Shown here: positions 11,535 to 24,800 of the stretch, one piece after another
Numbering within the stretch: position 1 is the stretch's first letter
Layout of the letters: the number at the start of each line of letters is the position of its first letter
Source: Sipunculus nudus
Taxonomy: Eukaryota > Annelida > Sipuncula > Golfingiida > Sipunculidae
Direction of reading: 5' to 3'
Length of the DNA stretch: 64,000 bases
Assembly: GCA_026874595.1 (NCBI GenBank)
Contig: CM049316.1
Span: 37,827,195-37,891,194, forward strand
Translations under genes and position numbers: made by a program
The notes under the pieces: generated by a model
The model's database searches: none
The model's input: only the letters and a program-made list of their open reading frames with translations
What the model was told of the DNA's origin: nothing

Positions 11535-12439
11535 GGCCGCACACAAAGCGGACGAGAAGAGATCGGATCGGACCAGACAGGACTGAAAATCCTGTGGAGT
11601 CCGCCACAATCTTTTCCAGTCCGGTCCGGTCAGAGAGGGGTCGCACACAGAGCGGATCGGATAGGATTTTTTAATAAGATACTCTTATATTATATTACAT
11701 TATATTATATACATACATACATACAAAAATTATGGCATCTCTATCTGAGGTAATATACTTCCATTTATAAATAAACCTGGATATCTACAATCTATTCAAT
11801 TTATGGTAACTTCACCTGTCATCATAAAACACCTATAAACAATGGTATTGTGCTATGACGTATTTGCTTTGTATTACATCACTCTAAATTTAGTTTTCCG
11901 TGTATAAATAGGAAACTATATTTATCTACAATACTACTGTTTTGATCATACTTTCTATCGAAATATGATCAACAGAAGTATATCTTTGGTTGTTATTTTT
12001 ATATTAAATTGCAATTACACGTGAATCCTTTATGCTGTATTTAGATGATAGATGTGGTGAGCAACACTATTTTTTTAGCAAGTATTTCCCTTTATAGCTA
12101 AAAGGTACACCAAACTCCATGTGTCACCCACGTTATTTAACGTCTCTTTATTCGCCATCTTCAGATTTGTACGTCTATCATTTGATTCATAGAGCTGCTC
12201 TCATTGGTCAATGACAAAGTCCCGATCCTAGCTAGTCCTAAAACCCCCGCAAACAGAGCGGACTCAAGGGGACCGCACCGGACCACTCAGAACCAGTCCT
12301 GAAATATCAAAACATTTTGATATGGTCAGGATCGCTCAGGACTGGGTCCGGAGCGGTCCCGGACTGGCAGTCTGAGCGGATCGGACCGGATTCAAGTCCG
12401 GTCCGATCTCGTTTCGTCTCGTCCGCTTTGTGTGCGGCC
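11535..12439. mobile_element. TIR DNA element with AGCGGAxCGGA subterminal repeats
   Basis: The left end GGCCGCACACAAAGCGGACG and the right end are inverted copies for about 40 bases (right arm about 12398-12439). Related motifs (GCACACAGAGCGGATCGG at about 11642, CAAACAGAGCGGACTC at about 12250) are repeated inside both ends, giving long subterminal pairing. The middle is AT-rich with no transposase frame. PIF/Harbinger-like architecture is possible, but I cannot read a clear target duplication. Confidence 0.55.
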
Positions 12440-12799
12440 TACTAAAGAAGGGGGGTCTGCAAACGCTCGTCCACCAGGTATAATGAGCGCCTCTTCATAG
12501 GTTCCCTATACAAATTACAGGTTTCATTTCTTACGGTTTTGTAGGTCAAAAGTGTGGAGCACTGGACACGTGATCACCAGCATGATTAATATTTCATCAT
12601 TCTAGAGTTAAGATAGAACTAAATGAATACCATTCCTGCCAAGTCAATCTTTATTTGAAATACACAAACTTTGGTTGTTTTACTCATTGTAGTTATTTCA
12701 CGCAAAAAATAAGAGTCATTTGTCTTGGAGAACACGACAACAAATTTTACAAGCATTTAATTTTGTTGTAATTTGACTACTCTTTATGGTTGTTTTATG

Positions 12800-12859
12800 A
12801 TGTTCCAGGCCCTGTCACGTCAAGAGCCTTTTGATCCAGATTGTCTGTTCCAACAGTGA
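12800..12859 (+). promoter_or_regulatory. Upstream ORF / relic leader of gene B
   Basis: A 19-codon ORF (MFQALSRQEPF… to TGA) ends 10 bases before the start codon of gene B and is out of frame with it. Its sequence aligns with the leader-coding start of gene C: TCCAGATTGTCTGTTCC here, TTCAGATTGGCTGTGCC there. It looks like the ancestral mitochondrial leader broken by indels. If transcribed it would act as an upstream ORF. TTCCAG at 12803-12808 could instead be a splice acceptor, which would remove its ATG. Confidence 0.45.
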
Positions 12860-12869
12860 GATAGACAAC

Positions 12870-15800
12870 ATGGCCAGCAATGCACATGGGTGTAGGCGAC
12901 TTGAGAATAAAGTTGCCATAATCACGGGCAGCACAAGCGGGTGAGTTACAGCCCGACATCATTAGGTAGGCCGAGCTTAAAGCAATTAAGTGTAGACAAA
13001 GAGGACATATCAGGGGGGAGGGAGGGGTGGACGGAAAGGGATGTATTTGGTAGAAAGAGAAGGGGGTAGACGGTAAGGGATGTACTTGGTAGACAGAGAA
13101 GGGGGTAGACGGTAAGGGAAAAACTTGGTAGACAGAGAAGAGGGGTAGACGGTAAGGTATGTACTTGGTAGACAGAGGAGGGGTAGCCGGAAAGGGATGT
13201 ACTTGGTAGACAGAGAAGGGATAGCCGGGAAGGGAAAAACTTGGTAGACAGAGAAGGGGGTAGACGGCAAGGGATGTACTTGGTAGACAGAGAAGGGGGT
13301 AGACGGAAAGGGATATACTTTGTAGATAGAGAAGGGGGTAGACTGTGAGGGATGTACTTGGTAGACAGAGAAGCGGGTAGACGGTAAGGGATGTAATTAG
13401 TAGACAGAGAAGGGAGTAGACGGTAAGGGATGTACTTGGTAGACAGAGAAGGGGGTAGACGGTAAGGGATGTACTTGGTAGACAGAGAAGGGGGTAGACG
13501 GTAAGGGATGTTTTTGGTAGACAGAGAAGGGATAGCATGGAAGGGAAAAACTTGGTAGACAGAGGAGGGGTAGACGGTAAGGGATGTATTTGGGAGACAA
13601 AGAAGGGGTAGACGGTAAGGTATGTACTTGGTAGACAAAGAAGGGGGAACACGGTAAGGGATGTACTTGGTAGACAGAGGAGGGGTAGCCGGAAAGGGAA
13701 GTACTTGATAGACAGAGGAGGGGGTAGACGGTAATGGATGTGCTTGGTAGACAGAGAAGGGGGTAGACGGTAAGGGATGTGCTTGGTAGACAGGGGAGGG
13801 GTAGCGGGAAAGGGAAGAACTTGGTAGACAGAGGAGGGATAGCCGGGAAGGGAAAGGACTTGGTAGACAAAGAAGGGGTAGACGGTAAGGGATGTATCTG
13901 GTAGACAGAGAAGGGGGTAGACGGTAAGGCCTGTACTTGGTAGACAGAGAAGCAGGTAGACGGTAAGGGATGTACTTGGTGTACATAGGAGGGGTAGCCG
14001 GAAAGGGAAGTACTTGATAGACAGAGAAGGGGGTAGACGGAAAGGGATGTACTTGGTAGACAGAGAAGCGGGTAGACGGTAAGGGATGTACTTGGTAGAC
14101 AGAGAAGGGGGTAGACGGTAAGAGATGTACTTGGTAGACAGAGGAGGGGTAGCCGGAAAGGGAAGTACTTGATAGACAGAGGAGGGGGTAGACGGTAATG
14201 GATGTGCTTGGTAGACAGAGAAGGGGGTAGACGGTAAGGGATGTACTTGGGAGACAGGGGAGGGGTAGCCAGAAAGGGAAGAACTTGGTAGACAGTGGAG
14301 GGATAGCCGGGAAGGGAAGGACTTGGTAGACAGAGAAGGGGTAGACGGTAAGGGATGTATCTGGTAGACAGAGAAGGGGGTAGAAGGTAAGGGATGTACT
14401 TGGTAGACAGAGAAGCGGGTAGACGGTAAGGGATGTACTTGGTTTACATAGGAGGGGTAGCCGGAAAGGGAAGTACTTGATAGACAGAGAAAGGGGTAGA
14501 CGGAAAGGGATGTACTTGGTAGACAGAGAAGCGGGTAGACGGTAAGGGATGTACTTGGTAGACAGAGAAGGGGGTAGACGGTAAGAGATGTACTTGGTAG
14601 ACAGAGAAGCGGGTAGACGGTAAGGGATGTACTTGGTAGACAGAGGAGGGGGAGCCGGAAAGGGAAGTATTTGATAGACAGAGAAGGGGGTAGACGGTAA
14701 GGGATGTACTTGGTAGATGGAGAAGGGATAGCCGGGAAGGGGAGACAATGATAGGCAGAGAAGGGGTAGACGGTAAGGGATGTATTTGGTAGACAGAGAA
14801 GGGATAGCATGGAAGGGAAAAACTTGGTAGACAGAGAAGGGGTAGACGGTAAGGGATGTTTTTGGTAGACAGAGAAGGGATAGCATGGAAGGGAAAAACT
14901 TGGTAGACAGAGGAGGGGTAGACGGTAAGGGATGTATTTGGTAGACAGAGGAGGGGTAGCATGGAAGGGAAAAACTTGGTAGACAGAGAAGGGGGTAGAC
15001 GGTAAGGGATGTTTTTGGTAGACAGAGAAGGGATAGCATGGAAGGGAAAAACTTGGTAGACAGAGAAGGGGTAGACGGTAAGGGATGTATTTGGGAGACA
15101 AAGAAGGGGTAGACGGTAAGGTATGTACTTGGTAGACAAAGAAGGGGGTACACGGTAAGGGATGTACTTGGTAGACAGAGGAGGGGTAGCCGGAAAGGGA
15201 AGTACTTGATAGACAGAGGAGGGGGTAGACGGTAATGGATGTGCTTGGTAGACAGAGAAGGGGGTAGACGGTAAGGAATGTGCTTGGTAGACAGGGGAGG
15301 GGTAGCCGGAAAGGGAAGAACTTGGTAGACAGAGGAGGGATAGCCGGGAAGGGAAGGACTTGGTAGACAAAGAAGGGGTAGACGGTAAGGGATGTATCTG
15401 GTAGACAGAGAAGGGGGTAGACGGTAAGGGATGTACTTGGTAGACAGAGAAGCAGGTAGACGGTAAGGGATGTACTTGGTGTACATAGGAGGGGTAGCCG
15501 GAAAGGGAAGTACTTGATAGACAGAGAAGGGGGTAGACGGAAAGGGATGTACTTGGTAGACAGAGAAGCGGGTAGACGGTAAGGGATGTACTTGGTAGAC
15601 AGAGAAGGGGGTAGACGGTAAGAGATGTACTTGGTAGACAGAGGAGGGGTAGCCGGAAAGGGAAGTACTTGATAGACAGAGGAGGGGGTAGACGGTAATG
15701 GATGTGCTTGGTAGACAGAGAAGGGGGTAGACGGTAAGGGATGTACTTGGGAGACAGGGGAGGGGTAGCCGGAAAGGGAAGAACTTGGTAGACAGAGGAG

Positions 15801-18800
15801 GGATAGCCGGGAAGGGAAGGATTTGGTAGACAGAGAAGGGGTAGACGGTAAGGGATGTATCTGGTAGACAGAGAAGGGGGTAGACGGTAAGGGATGTACT
15901 TGGTAGACAGAGAAGCGGGTAGACGGTAAGGGATGTACTTGGTTTACATAGGAGGGGTAGCCGGAAAGGGAAGTACTTGATAGACAGAGAAGGGGGTAGA
16001 CGGAAAGGGATGTACTTGGTAGACAGAGAAGCGGGTAGACGGTAAGGGATGTACTTGGTAGACAGAGGAGGGGGAGCCGGAAAGGGAAGTACTTGATAGA
16101 CAGGGAAGGGGGTAGACGGTAAGGGATGTACTTGGTAGACAGAGAAAGGGGTAGACGGTAAGGGATGTACTTGGTAGATGGAGAAGGGATAGCTGGGAAG
16201 GGGAGACAATGATAGACAGAGAAGGGGTAGACGGTAAGGGATTATTTGGTAGACTGAGGAGGGGTAGCCGGAAAGGGATTTACTTGGTAGACAGTAGAGG
16301 AGTAGAAGGTAAGGGATGGAATCGGTAGACAGAGGTGGGGTAGCTGGTAACGAATGAGTTTGGTAGACAGAGGAGGAGTAGCCGGTAAGTTGGAGGGGAC
16401 TGATGTTCAGATAGAGAGTTTTCAAAATCGATAAAGAATTAGGCATTTTGACAGACAAAGGGCCAAAGGGAAAGACCGATCAAAAGATATCGGCTGCAGG
16501 GCAAAGGGGAGAAAATGGCATATATTAAAACATAAAGAGAGAGAAAGGTATAGAGAGAGAGACAGAGAGAGAGAGAAAGGACGCAAACAGGAAAATGGGG
16601 GAAGAGGCGCATGGCAGAGGTAAGGGTATAAACGGAAGTGGAATAAGGTTAAAGGAGCGTTAACTGAAACCCCCTTGCGGAAATATAAAGATATAAATAG
16701 AGAAACATAAAGGAGGGTAAAAGAATCAGAGAAAGAGAGATACAAACGGGAAATGATGAATAGACACGGAAACAGGGAGATTATAAAGGGCTAAGAGTAA
16801 GAAACAGATGGATGTGGAGGGGGGAGCGGTTGATGTAAGGAGAGGTAGAAATACGAAAAGGGGGGAGACAGTCGGGTGATTAAAATTCGAGAAGGAAGGA
16901 AGAAGGGAGAGTCAGGAAGACAGACCAAAGAATGGGTTGGAGTAGAAGACAGAGATGGACAAAATGAACCAGATGAGGTTGACGCAGCTAAAAATGTAGG
17001 TGCCAAAAATGTAGGTGCGTAGAGGAAAAAAGCGTTATACAGAGAAAGAGAACGAGTGAAAGAATGGGAGGGGTTCTGGATGGATGCAGGGAAAGACAGA
17101 AAGCTCTAGAGGGCGCTGTTATTCGATTTGGTAAGCATTCGGTCGCTTTTCATAAAAATGGCACTACTGGCAAAATTTTTCACATCTTCTCGATTCATTT
17201 AAACAGAAGTAGCTTTTTTTATGTAAACTTGATGTTTCATGGATAATAAACTACCTTTCAATCTTTTATCTACAAATGAGGTCTTGTTATAGTTTAAAAT
17301 TAAGTGGGTGTTATAAGACAATTGGCATGTTTGCCCAACAAGTTTGTTTTTTTCGGGCACCTGGAACGTCCCCCTACATTAAGAAATATTTATATTTTAA
17401 TTTTCATTACCGATTTACTGTTTTCGATCTCCAGCTGCTTGGACATTTATTTCATATCAAAATCTTCTTTTTACTTTGAGGTTTTTAAATGTATAGCAAA
17501 ACAAATTCCTAGATAGTATGTTATACCTTTTTATTCATTAGAAGTTTAATTAATCATTAAACATGATACGAAGGTGAATTCTCCCTTCAGCACTGATTTA
17601 TGAAACAAAAAGCTGAAGAACAACCAATTTTGGCCTTATATATCTTTGGTTTATTCATTTTAGCACCAAAAGTGTTTTTTGGAAAGTTTTTTAATTTTGT
17701 TGTAATGACCCCGTCTTTGACTATAAAAAGAACCAGGTGTACATATTGAGAGAAACAATGTTGCGTTTTAGCCAGATATTAATTGGTGACCATTTACTGA
17801 CAAGTTCGTTCATTATTGAGTTTTAAAGAAAGGTTTGTTCGTTTGAACGTTTTAGTAGAAGCGTAAATACTGTGAATCTCCCAGGGAAAAACATCACCGA
17901 ATAAGCTCATTCATTCTTGCAGTAAATGCAGATGGCACTCACAGAGCAAAATAATGTTTGCGTTAACTGAAATACACAATCTAATGTTAGAATTAGTAGG
18001 AGAGTTCCCTTTGTTTAGATGTTCCTTAAATGAAGTTAGGTCATTCATAAACACAAACACATTTAAATCACCTTAGGATAGGGCTAGCAATGGCTCGAAG
18101 AATGGCACAAGAGGGCGCTGCTGTCATGATATGTAGTCGGAAACGGGCCAACGTTGAGAGTGCCCTCGCGGAACTCCGCAGTGAGGGCCTGAACGTGTCG
18201 GGAATGGTCTGTCATGCCGCAAACAAGATTGACCGCAAAAGACTCATAGAACGGGTAAGCAAGTGATGTAATTTTACCAATCATTTCTGATGAAAAATTG
18301 CTGAGCGTACCTTAATACATATAAAAAGACAGTATTCATATATAAAAAACTTTTCAGCTTTAAATCTAGGTAGGTAAAATTCAATATTCATATGTTTGAA
18401 TCATTTTTACACTAAAAAAGTGCCCTACAGACGAATATTTTTACTCTCTATGCCTAACACAATCTATTTTACAAATATTTATATGAATTCTTTCAACTTA
18501 CTCTTTCAAGTAGTCAAATTAGTTTCTTAAATATACGGGATACAAAAATTCAGAAGAAAAGATGAATTTCAAATTCTTATTATGGTTAACCCTGTCTCTA
18601 GGAAAGTCCAACAGGATGTTACCGAGGAGAAACAATTTTTTTTTCGTGCAAATTTTGTATGTGATAATATACCTCAAGTAAAGTTTAATATTTGAACGTG
18701 TTAGTTTTTGTCAAGTATAGCGTATCCTTCATGGTTTATTTTAAGAATCACATTATATTCTATTATAGACGCTGAAGGAATTTGGTGGCATAGACATTAT

Positions 18801-21800
18801 GGTTGCAAATGCCGCGGTAAACCCGCACGTGGGCCCCATGATGGATGTATGTATTAGTATATATACGAAAAATATATTACCTGTATATTATATGTTTTGC
18901 CAAACATTGTCTAAAACAAACCTCGTTTTTACGGAAATATATATTGATATTTACGGTAATCTTACTTTTGCTTCTCGGCACCACCTCCCATTTAGAATAA
19001 ACCGTCGCTTAAAACATATTTTAGGTCGATGCGGTGAAAATACTTGTATAACGATTGTCACCCTTGTCACTCTGTATGAAAGCGTACTCAGGATTTATCC
19101 CTTGTGAATGTCTTACACACGTTATGTGTTTCAATGAAAGAACACAAGATGGCGCTGAAAGAATGAAGCAATATTAACAATGTAGATATACCAGTTCCTA
19201 AAATATTAACCCAAGAAAGTAATATGACCAATACATCGTTATTCACAATTAAACCATCATTCCATCCGCAACTAACGTCGACTTGCCGTCAAACGATTGG
19301 TGGCTACGCAAGGTGCCGTTTTGATGCTGTTCGTTACTTTGTGTTCATATATCTCATAAATAGCTTTTTTATATTCTTCACATGTGCATACATAAACGTT
19401 TTAAACCGATTATGCAAAAAGGCAATAGATTTAATTGGATTTGAAAGAAAACGACCAATCATCGACTTATTCGATTAATTGGCACACCACTTATTAGGTA
19501 CACACCATAAAAAAATATCCGGACTAAATTGGACAAGTAGTTATTGCATCTGAGCCAAACGAAGTGTCTGGTGTTATTATAATTTATTTAAAATGTTTTC
19601 CTTTTTTTCATACAGATTGATGAGAGCAAATGGGACAAGGTGAGTAATGTCTATGATTTGCTTTAACCTCTGGTCCATATCGTAAACATGCAAATGGGTT
19701 CTCATATGCAAAAAGGCAGAAGACATTAATAACATAGCCCTTGTGTTGTCAAATAAAACACGGACGGTATACAAGCATTTTATATTTGTTTTTCATATAA
19801 TAAATCATAAAATTATATATGACAGCATAACCATTGTTAATTTTTCGTTTATTTCATTATATTTAGCGAAAATGTTAAAACGACCCTTCATAAATAGGAG
19901 TTTTACTAAATACATCTTAGGTTACTGTTTCCATTTGTAAGGCCATAAAAGGTATGGTTCTCAGGCACCGTCCGCGTCAATTTTAACCCCCCACATCAAA
20001 CGTTTTTATTTTGATTTTCTTCTTATATAAAATAATACAATTTCGATCAAATTCCCTTTGTTATGTAGTGCTTTTACCTGTTTAGCAAGGAGAATCCTGT
20101 CATTTTCATGCTTTTCTCTTATCATATGATATTTTTATCGAAACATACAAAAAAAAGTAAAAAATAAAATACCGCCCGCCCGCAATGATTTCTGAAAAAA
20201 GTGCCTGAGAACCATACCCTTTAATTTTTTTTCCTAAATATTTTTCTTTTTTTTTTCTTTTATATTTCATGTTTGAATAGCCACTTGGTGTCTCTTTTGC
20301 AGATATTTGATGTAAATCTTAAAGCCGTATTTTTCTTTTGCAAAGAGGTGTATCCTTATATGAAGGAACGAGGGCAAGTAAACATACATATTTTGGAAAT
20401 AATTCCTTAAATCAAAGAAACAACCGAGTCACGTAACATATTTCCAAAGCAAGACTCCTATTAATGATTTTTGGATATTAAGCAAATAATGATTGTTGAT
20501 GTGAAGATAATTAAGCTTTCAATGTTAAACACATTTACTACAATTGACGATTAAAATAAAAAATTATAATATTATTATTGAGGATGGATCCCTAGATAAA
20601 ATTCCTTCATTTTAAATCATCCCTATTTACCCTAATTGTACTAGACCAATTGAAATATCCAATAGTTTAAGCCTTCTACTGTGTTTTTTCTCTCTTATGT
20701 AGTTTTCATCTTTTTTATAGAATTTATTATTATTATCATTTTTAGATGTTAAAATGTCAGTAGCGGTCCCCGGTGACATCCATCACGTGTGGATTCCCCC
20801 CCCCCTCCATTAGCGGTCCCCGGTGTCATCCATCACATGTTGAATCCCCCCCCCCCCCCCCTCCGTTATTCGACGGCCGCAACCATGTTGAGATTAAAAA
20901 AAAAACATATGCGATCTAGTCACCATATTCCATTCCTCAGGACCTTATTTAGTTTTCTTCTTCGACTGCCTTTGTTGCCCAATTATTTATCTGTAATCCT
21001 GGACCTAAGCCTGAAGCCTGCGCTGTTTACCATCAATTCAATTGTTGATTGTAACGTTTGGTTCCAGTGGCGGGTCTATTATCATGACATCTTCGGCGGG
21101 GGCGTACAAGCCTGCCGAGTATGACGTAGGTGTACATTTGTGAATTAACGAAATCGTATGAACATGAGATAAATGTAAGTCTACATTTTCGGATTTGAAG
21201 GATCTTGTTTCTTCTTAAGCATCGTAAAAATCGAAACTGGAATGATATATGCAATTTTTCTCGGAAAATATATAATTTATTCCAAAAACGATTGATATCT
21301 CCCAACCCCCTTGCAAAAGTTATTGTTTTGATTTTCAGTAGAATTTTGCCGATTTTAGCTCAAGTCACTTGAATATTTCTTTCAAGATAATAAAATAAAA
21401 GAGTTTAGATAAAAATTTGTTTTGTTACCTGTTTAGTAAAATAGTTCGGTTATTACCATGTTGTTCCCTGATATGGAAATTTGTTATCGAAATGTATATT
21501 AAAAGGTATAAAATCACCCTCCCTCACTGATTTCTGAATGTCACCGAGACATTAACCTTGCTGTGGTCTAAGTGTTTTCTTCTGTTTTGTTACAGAAAAT
21601 AGGACCATACCTTGTAAGTAAAGCTGCCCATTTCAGCCTAGTCAAGGCATTGTCACCTCAGCTGGCAAGGAGCAACATCAGAGTGAACTGCATAGCGCCA
21701 GGTGTTTTCAAAACTAAATTTGGAGGTGTTGTAAGTATAACATTTTCAAGGACTCGACAAGTGATAAATTAGCATTTATATTACGAAACATCAAAAGGTA

Positions 21801-24800
21801 TCGGTTTGTATGATTGGTACGTACAGTGATATTCTGACATATCAAGTACATTGCTTTATGTGGTAATTATTATGGTCTTCCTGCACAATGAGCAATAAAG
21901 TTCTTAAGAACAAACGATGGTTAATGTGAAGAGAAAATATCACGCTGGTAAGCTGAGCGTCATGAACCGTTGGTCACCTGTTACGAATTTGTTGAACGCA
22001 AGGCCTACCAGTTCCTGCTTCGGTTGTGCAACAGTGACTAACAGAACGTGCCATTGCCCTGAATGAAAGCGATTAAATTGATAAACGCCTTCTGCACTCG
22101 GAACACCTTGGGAAAATTAGCTGGTTTCTAGCATCGGATGTATATATAGGGAAAGTATTTCGGTCAAGGCCAGATCAATTTCACGCCTGTTGTGCGCGGT
22201 ATAACGTGGTTATAACCGTAGCAGCTCCGGGGATGAACGTGCGACGAACGTCACGAGAACGCGGGCTTCGATTTCATCACGTTCATTCCCGACACTGCTA
22301 CGTTCACGCTTGCCGTGGCCTGACCGTGAGACACAGTAGGAAGATGTGGAAAGTGAGACCTAGGCTTAAGGCAGCGCTACGGATTCTCACGATCGGCCAG
22401 TACCCCCGCGAACCGACAAGTGCGTACCCCGGCGCTGATGGTGAGATCCATGACAGTGTGACCCAGGCTTAAGGTCACGTTTAACTGTTCTAACTGCTAG
22501 GGGCTCTCTGGTCATTTTATTTAAAACCTAGGTCTCACCACGTTCTGTCTACGGTGCTCCGCGTTCTTGAAAGTCGTTGTAGGACTTGGTAGAACTTTAT
22601 AAGCCTAGGTCACACTTTCACTCAGGACCTCGACGGAGGGTCCCAGATCGACTGTTAACGGTCTATCCGTGGGAAACGCGCATTTTTTCGATCGCAACCA
22701 AGATATCAGTGAACCTTCTCACAGTTTGAGTACACCGACCATGTTGTTGTGACGGATTCCAACGGTCGGCTTTGATACGGTTTCACTGCGGCAAGAGGGA
22801 GAGACTTCTACGGTAAGCCACGGACAATATACGGATCATGGCGGAGGGAGTACGAGTTCCCAAGTGTCTGGGCGGTCTGAGTGGGGAGCTTCATAGAAGC
22901 CGTACGGATTCTCACGATCGGCCAGGCACAACTGGTCGTGTCGCAACGCTCTCGCACACCGGCCTGTCCGTACTCCGGTGCTGACCATTAACCAGATGGG
23001 ACCCAGACCAACGACGTATGCATGTACGGAAGTAGTAGGGACATGCACTAAAAAGCACGAAGGCGTTACGGCCAATGGCGGTAGCGCCGCGATCTATTCA
23101 CAGACTTTCTCAATCGTGCTGATCCGTGACAGCACAACAGAAGTTTTGTACATTTCACTTATCTCACCACGGATGGGCCGCTAAGAACCATCCCTGGTGA
23201 TCCGTTGATAATCCTTAGTGAACCGCAGGGAATCGTTGAGAGTTCATAGCTTTGACCATCGTCATCTGCCTTGATCCCTTATGACTGTTCTTGGTCAGCC
23301 AAACTCCACGGAAGTTTTGAAATGTTTAAAACTTTCGTGGTGCTGGGGCGGATGATCACGGATGATCTTGCCGTAGTCAAACCGTATCAAAGCCTTGCCG
23401 ACGCCTTCGCAGACCGTTGCAATCCGTCACAGCAGCACGGTCGCCGTACTCAAACCGTGAGAAGCTTCCCTGATATCATTACTGCGATCGAAAAAAATGC
23501 GCGTTTCCCGCCCACGGACCTAAGCACGGACTTTCTCTGATTGGCCTTTAGGACGATCCCTAGTGATCCATCATTAATCTCTGGTGAGCAGCCTGATCCA
23601 GTGGCATTGTCTACCATCATCTTCTATAAGCTTTGGTGATTGGTCAAACAAGTTTTGAAATGTTCAGAATAGACTGTGGTGTTACCGTTGGCACCATGAT
23701 AATTCCTTCATCCCCCCCCCCCCCCCCATTCCGTACGTGAGCGTTCATCGAAGATCGTGGTCTTCCCTGGTCGATCGTACGTGCAGTTTTTTTTTTTTGC
23801 AGGAATGCAGGAATATTCCACTACGTCCATTCGCAATGTGGGGTTCCATCCTACCCCAAACATAAACACGCACCTGTAAAATGAATGCGATACAAAAATC
23901 TTGTATGTAATCGATTATCCATTATTTCTCAATCCGAGATTATCCGTCTTTGTCCGTAGCTTTATCAATGCCAGTGCAACTTTTGCTGAGATATTCGAAC
24001 AGGCTTCAGCCAAATCGACAGTGTTTAGTAGAGTCAATTGAAACTTTTTCAGACTGAATCGATGTATAGTCACCTTGTTCATTTGTTGTTTATGCCACCT
24101 ATTCTGATGAAAAAATAAATGCACGTCTACCTATTTTGCGATTGTAGTCATGGAAAGATGGGGCAGAGGAAGTTACTTTGCACGGAGTTCCAATGAAAAG
24201 GTATTTCATCTGGTTTTCTCACATATTCCTTGTGTTATGTTGAAGATAAAATCCTTAGGCAGCTGTCATACACTAGAGTCGTTCAAGATCCCTTTCGTGT
24301 TAATAGGTTTTGTTTAGCAAATGGTTCGGGTCTCAGCACCAGGGCTGTCACAGAACCAAGAATCAGATCAATGAGCGTGGGGTGTTACGGATTTAAAATT
24401 TTGAGTTTGATGCACAATGCGATACCAAGATGCCATTGGTCTGATCACAATCTTTACTCTGCGTTAGCCCTGGCGCTGAAACACGGAGATTCTTGCTATT
24501 CTTAGCAGCTGTTAATTCAACGCAGACTGCAGTGTATAACCGCGGCGTGAGGTTTGTGTGCTGAAGAGTATTGTTGCTTGCCGGAAATCTTCGATCTCGG
24601 CAAGCATGTCGGTCAGTTGCGAATGTCTGTTTGTGTGTTTGTGTGTTTGTCAATACTCTCCTGGCCTCAATTTTGTAGCAATCGATCTGAAACTTACAGG
24701 GTTTATTGAAAGTCAAAAGTCCTGGAAGACTATTGTTTTTGGTCTGCATAGGTCAAAGGTCAAGGTCATCAAAAAACGTCGAAATTTTATTTTCATCATA

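Noticed and set aside
11307-11648. 113-codon minus-strand frame overlapping the TIR element's left end
   Set aside because: Part of the frame is the inverted repeat itself and the rest has no transposase motif (no DDE region or DNA-binding domain visible).
12946-16458. 1170-codon open frame on the minus strand, with 768- and 308-codon frames beside it, reading proline/serine/tyrosine repeats
   Set aside because: All three minus frames are open because the 39 bp unit lacks stops and is a multiple of three. The same 13-residue repeat appears in different frames along the array where units are 38 or 40 bases, so no frame is maintained. It lies in intron 1 of a gene on the other strand.
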